Positions 12,819 to 15,342 of a DNA stretch of 15,342 bases are shown here, piece by piece. A program made the position numbers and the translations under genes. Within the stretch, counting starts at the first letter, position 1. The number at the start of each line of letters is the position of its first letter. This DNA comes from Deinococcus sedimenti (GTDB lineage: Bacteria; Deinococcota; Deinococci; Deinococcales; Deinococcaceae): contig NZ_BMQN01000033.1 of assembly GCF_014648135.1 (NCBI RefSeq), forward strand, positions 1 through 15,342, read 5' to 3'. The notes under the pieces were generated by a model that saw only the letters and a list, made by a program, of their open reading frames with translations, made no database searches and was not told the DNA's origin.

Positions 12819-12986
12819 TCAGGCGAGCAGATGGTGATCAGAACAGGCGAGATGTTCTCGCGGATCTCGCGCTGGGCCTGGATGCTCACCGTGCTCCCTT
12901 GGGCACACGCGCGGCAGCTCCAGATCCTCCAGGCGGCCAGCGGGATGCGGCGCGAGGTGAGGGTGGAGGAGGCAGGGCGTGTTCAT
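12819..12986 (-). CDS. Possible small protein (55 aa); reading frame uncertain
   Basis: An ATG at 12986 has TAGACT seven bases upstream, a good leaderless -10 arrangement, and opens a 55-residue frame rich in His, Pro and Cys. Third-position GC is high at first and then falls. The frame shifted by one base has high third-position GC throughout and reads RIPLAAWRIWSCRACAQGS followed by VSIQAQREIRENISPVL, which looks more like a real protein, but it has no ATG. Either a frameshift has broken this gene or one of the frames is chance. It lies just upstream of the tRNA array on the same strand. Confidence 0.3.
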   Translation of the reverse strand: MNTPCLLHPHLAPHPAGRLEDLELPRVCPREHGEHPGPARDPREHLACSDHHLLA

Positions 12987-12993
12987 GCCGGGC

Positions 12994-12999
12994 AGTCTA
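12994..12999 (-). promoter_or_regulatory. Candidate -10 box (TAGACT) upstream of the 55-residue frame
   Basis: TAGACT on the minus strand ends seven bases before the ATG at 12986. If it is active, transcription could run on into the tRNA array. Confidence 0.35.
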
Positions 13000-13129
13000 T
13001 GAGGCCAACAGGCGGGCGCCATCCGCCAAGTAGCGTGCCCGATCCGTACGCCAGATGGTCCATGTTCGCTGTCACGTGAGGCGCGCACCTGCGTCAGTGC
13101 CGTGACGTCAGTCATGCGAGGATGACGCC

Positions 13130-13966
13130 ATGACCAGGCTCACCGGCACGCCGCCTGCCCCCGCTCGGATCTGGGTCCTGATGGCCAGCGCGGCCAGCAC
13201 CGCCGTCATCTTTCGCCGCGGCCCCAGCCGCTGGACGCGCCTCTACCTCTGGAACACCCGCACTGACACCATCACGCCCGGGTCATGGTTCGCGGGCCGG
13301 TTGTACGAGTGGAGCAGTGATCTCTCCCCCGACGGCCGTCACCTGGTGTACCTCGCCCACAATGCGTCCAGGCGGCGTGTCCAGGCCGCCATTGAAGCAT
13401 TTGGCGATGACGCGATGTGGACCTGGACGGCCGTGTGCGCGCCGCCCTGGGTCAAGGCGCTCGGTCTGTGGTCCGCCGGGCCGGACGGTGGCGGCCTCTT
13501 CACGGACAATCACACCCTCGTGCTCAATCACCCGGCGAGTCACCTCGCGCAGCAGACGCGGATCACGCCGGCTGGCTTCGCCGTCCGGGGGCTGGACGGC
13601 GCTGAGCAGATCCACGTGCTGAGCACCTCCCTCGAACGCACGGGCTGGCGCGTCATCCAACGGCCCGAACGGTGGTACGGCAGCGATGAGGAAGACGCGT
13701 TCATTCTGCACAAGCAGGAGCTGGAACTGCGGTTCATCCGGTCGCCCCAGGGTGGATGGAAGGCGACGTACATCGGGCTCGGACCTGCCACCTGGCCTGG
13801 ACTGGAGGGGGCGTCATGGGCGGACTTCGACCAGGACGGCCGTCTGCTGATGGCGCGCCACGGCTGCATCTTCGTCGCCCGAGGCGCCAAACTTCAGCAG
13901 TTGAAGGACTTCAATCAGGATCAACCCAAGCGCCATGTGACCCAGCAACCGTGCAGCAGATCATGA
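13130..13966 (+). CDS. Conserved hypothetical protein, beta-propeller/TolB-like repeats
   Basis: The 278-residue protein has the motif string of a widespread uncharacterised family: FRRGPSRW, LYLWNTRTDTITPGSWFAGR, DLSPDGRHLVYLAHN, then WTAV and a Pro-Pro-Trp, GGGLF and LVLNH. The SPDGRHLVYL segment is the typical strand turn of TolB/WD40-like propellers. The function is unknown and there is no signal peptide. The ATG at 13130 has GAGGA seven bases upstream. The C-terminal tail (NQDQPKRHVTQQPCSRS) differs from the body in composition. The stop codon overlaps the stop of the broken minus-strand gene at 13961-14072, so the two converge with a six-base overlap. Confidence 0.75.
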   Translation: MTRLTGTPPAPARIWVLMASAASTAVIFRRGPSRWTRLYLWNTRTDTITPGSWFAGRLYEWSSDLSPDGRHLVYLAHNASRRRVQAAIEAFGDDAMWTWTAVCAPPWVKALGLWSAGPDGGGLFTDNHTLVLNHPASHLAQQTRITPAGFAVRGLDGAEQIHVLSTSLERTGWRVIQRPERWYGSDEEDAFILHKQELELRFIRSPQGGWKATYIGLGPATWPGLEGASWADFDQDGRLLMARHGCIFVARGAKLQQLKDFNQDQPKRHVTQQPCSRS

Positions 13967-14072
13967 GTCGCCAGACGTATCTTGATAGAGGGTCACAACA
14001 TAGCTGAGCTTCTTCTCAGCAAGGACGGAGATGAAGTCATGAGGGAGGATAAACTCATGATAGAAGGCCGTA
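13961..14072 (-). pseudogene. 3' end of an unidentified gene cut off at the IS element
   Basis: From the left end of the IS to the TGA at 13961-13963 the minus strand reads 36 codons without a stop: TAFYHEFILPHDFISVLAEK then KLSYVVTLYQDTSGDS. The residue pattern and helix/strand alternation are those of a real protein. Third-position GC is about 60%, lower than in most neighbours. The upstream part of the gene is missing; the sequence beyond the IS (15227 on) does not continue it on this strand. I do not recognise the family. Confidence 0.6.
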
Positions 14073-14097
14073 TCTCAGATCTTGCACCTGAATAGGT
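14073..14097. repeat. IS terminal inverted repeat, left
   Basis: This 25-base end (TCTCAGATCTTGCACCTGAA and five more bases) is the exact reverse complement of 15202-15226. The transposase stop codon lies inside it. Confidence 0.92.
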
Positions 14098-15166
14098 GGA
14101 CTGAATAGCCGTGCTGGCGCAGCAATTCCTCGTGTCGCTGTACCTCAATCATCAGCCGCCCAACGACCAGTGCAGGCAGTGCGATCTGCGCCGCCACCCT
14201 CGCATCCTCTTCCAGCGTTTTTCCTCCTTCGGCGCATAGCACGGTCAGCGTGAACGCCGCACACACCAGGAGTACCCAGCGATCCAGCCCCTGAGCGCTG
14301 TGCAGCGCGAACTGGTTCAGGCCGAACTGGTGTTTGGACTCCTTGAAGAAGGATTCGATCGCCCATCGACATTTTCCCTCTCTGGCGACACCGTCGCCAG
14401 AGAGGAGTTCCGACGACACCGAGAAGAAGGTCCGGTCGCCCCGATCACATCGGGCCAACGTCACGACCTCCCACGGCCAGTTGTGGAGGGACAGCCAGCT
14501 GCCGTGCTCGCAGTCACTCACGGTCACTCGACCTGGGTGATCGGTGCGTCGATTCGACCGAACACCCACGACGAACTCGAATCCCTCATCCCGCACACCC
14601 TGCAGGAACTTCGCGGACTCGAACCCGCTGTCAGCCAGCACGCACACGTCGAATCGCCGCCGGATCGGTTGCGGCACGGTGGCGAGGAGATCCAGGGCGA
14701 GCCGGACCGGGGTCGGGGTGCCCCGACCCCGGTACACGCGATACCCGACTGGGAATTTGAGTGTGCCGTAGACGGCGTACAGGACCACGAGGTGAATGCC
14801 GTGCACGCCGTTATACACGCGAACAGCGGGGAGTTTCTGGCCAGTCTTCGGGATCCTGGTGAGGTCGACGCACAGGTGAAGTCGCGGGCGCCGCTTGCGG
14901 CGCGCCGCCAGAAGAAGCGACTCCCATTGCGTCTGCTGAAGACTGTCCCAGCAGGCACGCGTGTCCCAGGTGTACGCGTTCAGGAAACGACTGAGGGCAC
15001 TCGCGCTGACCGTAGAGGCACGGTGAAGCGCTGTTTTCCGCCCCAGATCGAGGAACATGCCGAGCGCAGCCTCAAGGCTGCGCCGCTGATAGATCGTGCG
15101 GGGGACGGAGAGCAGGTGATCTGCCAGAATACGAGCGCGCTTCCCGGAGAGTCTGAGGTCGTTCAC
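14075..15166 (-). CDS. IS4-family DDE transposase
   Basis: The 363-residue protein catalyses cut-and-paste movement of its own IS. The catalytic triad is visible as D101 ([12 protein letters not shown]), D179 (VLADSGF) and E271 ([18 protein letters not shown]). The spacing R267-x3-E271-x6-K278 fits the R-E-K part of the IS4 signature, although the usual tyrosine three residues before the arginine is glycine. The start is GTG at 15166 with GAGGGT upstream, and the stop lies inside the left inverted repeat. The length is normal and no frameshift is seen, so the enzyme is probably active. Confidence 0.92.
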   Translation of the reverse strand: MNDLRLSGKRARILADHLLSVPRTIYQRRSLEAALGMFLDLGRKTALHRASTVSASALSRFLNAYTWDTRACWDSLQQTQWESLLLAARRKRRPRLHLCVDLTRIPKTGQKLPAVRVYNGVHGIHLVVLYAVYGTLKFPVGYRVYRGRGTPTPVRLALDLLATVPQPIRRRFDVCVLADSGFESAKFLQGVRDEGFEFVVGVRSNRRTDHPGRVTVSDCEHGSWLSLHNWPWEVVTLARCDRGDRTFFSVSSELLSGDGVAREGKCRWAIESFFKESKHQFGLNQFALHSAQGLDRWVLLVCAAFTLTVLCAEGGKTLEEDARVAAQIALPALVVGRLMIEVQRHEELLRQHGYSVHLFRCKI

Positions 15167-15201
15167 ACCCTCGTTCTCTCGTCTGGGAGCGCGTTTTGAC
15201 T

Positions 15202-15226
15202 ACCTATTCAGGTGCAAGATCTGAGA
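15202..15226. repeat. IS terminal inverted repeat, right
   Basis: Exact reverse complement of 14073-14097, lying 35 bases upstream of the transposase start. The promoter for the transposase must be in or near this end. Confidence 0.92.
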
Positions 15227-15342
15227 GCTACCGTCCGAACCTCTTCGTCACCTACCGGGTGCAGGGATTGCCCCGGACCTCTGTACCGGACATCTTGCCC
15301 TCAGACCGCGCCTGGCGCGTGAAATGGCGTGCTCAGCAGCCT
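15227..15342 (+). pseudogene. Partial open frame right of the IS, running off the window
   Basis: The plus-strand frame starting at 15229 is open to the window end and reads YRPNLFVTYRVQGLPRTS followed by VPDILPSDRAWRVKWRAQQP, which looks like the interior of a real protein with about three quarters GC at third positions. No start codon is seen outside the IS, so the gene is probably cut by the IS or by a rearrangement there. The family is not recognised. Confidence 0.4.

Larger units (their letters stand above)
14073..15226. mobile_element. Complete IS4-family insertion sequence, about 1154 bp
   Basis: Perfect 25-bp terminal inverted repeats enclose one intact transposase gene that fills most of the element. 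The exact ends may lie a base or two inside the repeats. The bases outside (tagaaggccgta on the left, gctaccgtccga on the right) show no direct repeat, so no target duplication is visible. The element is unrelated in sequence to the remnant at 1-300. Confidence 0.88.

Noticed and set aside
12324..13079. Plus-strand open frame of 251 codons across the tRNA array
   Set aside because: It runs through tRNA sequences in reverse; motifs such as GFEPA or GVEPAT are the known translation of T-arm complements.
14003..14020. Hairpin GCTGAG-cttctt-CTCAGC as a terminator
   Set aside because: It lies inside the 36-codon protein fragment and has no T-tract on either strand.
14300..15199. Plus-strand open frame of 299 codons
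   Set aside because: It is antisense to an intact transposase with all catalytic residues.

Overview
The window looks like an accessory stretch of a high-GC Deinococcus-type genome. The grounds are strong GC bias at third codon positions, two unrelated IS4-family transposases, a DUF2087 protein, small secreted proteins, and several genes with a TAnnnT -10 box only 5-9 bases before the start codon (the leaderless layout common in Deinococcus). The genus is an inference; no ribosomal or core marker gene is present.

Layout. 1-300 holds the frameshifted 3' end of an IS4-type transposase. From 836 back to 6984 eleven genes run on the minus strand. The last five of these (3926 down to 327) are tightly packed: an unrecognised protein, two small membrane proteins, a phosphotransferase of the APH/choline-kinase fold, and a small protein that may have a suppressor-of-fused-like fold. 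Two junctions in this block overlap by 1 and 4 bases. Upstream in the run are two small unknown proteins, a DUF6882-type protein, a histidine phosphatase, and a two-gene unit of a 59-residue and a 209-residue unknown. A divergent two-helix membrane protein starts at 7301.

From 7870 to 10557 lie a tyrosine-recombinase-like protein that seems to lack catalytic residues and a DUF2087 protein. The DUF2087 gene sits between two diverged copies (about 69% identical over 130 ungapped positions) of a non-coding element. From 10558 to 12169 are three plus-strand genes for small exported proteins that all begin Met-Lys-Pro. A bidirectional terminator separates them from a six-tRNA array on the minus strand, transcribed in the order Cys, Glu, Asp, Leu-like (AAG), His, Pro. 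Three of these tRNAs carry a single A-C mismatch in a stem.

From 13130 to the end are a conserved hypothetical beta-propeller-like protein, the 3' end of a broken minus-strand gene, and a complete 1.15-kb IS4-family element with 25-bp inverted repeats. The IS has no target duplication, and its two flanks read as parts of different genes, so it probably marks a rearrangement junction.

I see no complete known defence or mobile system. The most unusual items are the tRNA array with its Leu-like tRNA lacking a long variable arm, the paired non-coding elements around the DUF2087 gene, the hairpin leader shared by two separate genes, and the coupled kinase/membrane-protein operon.
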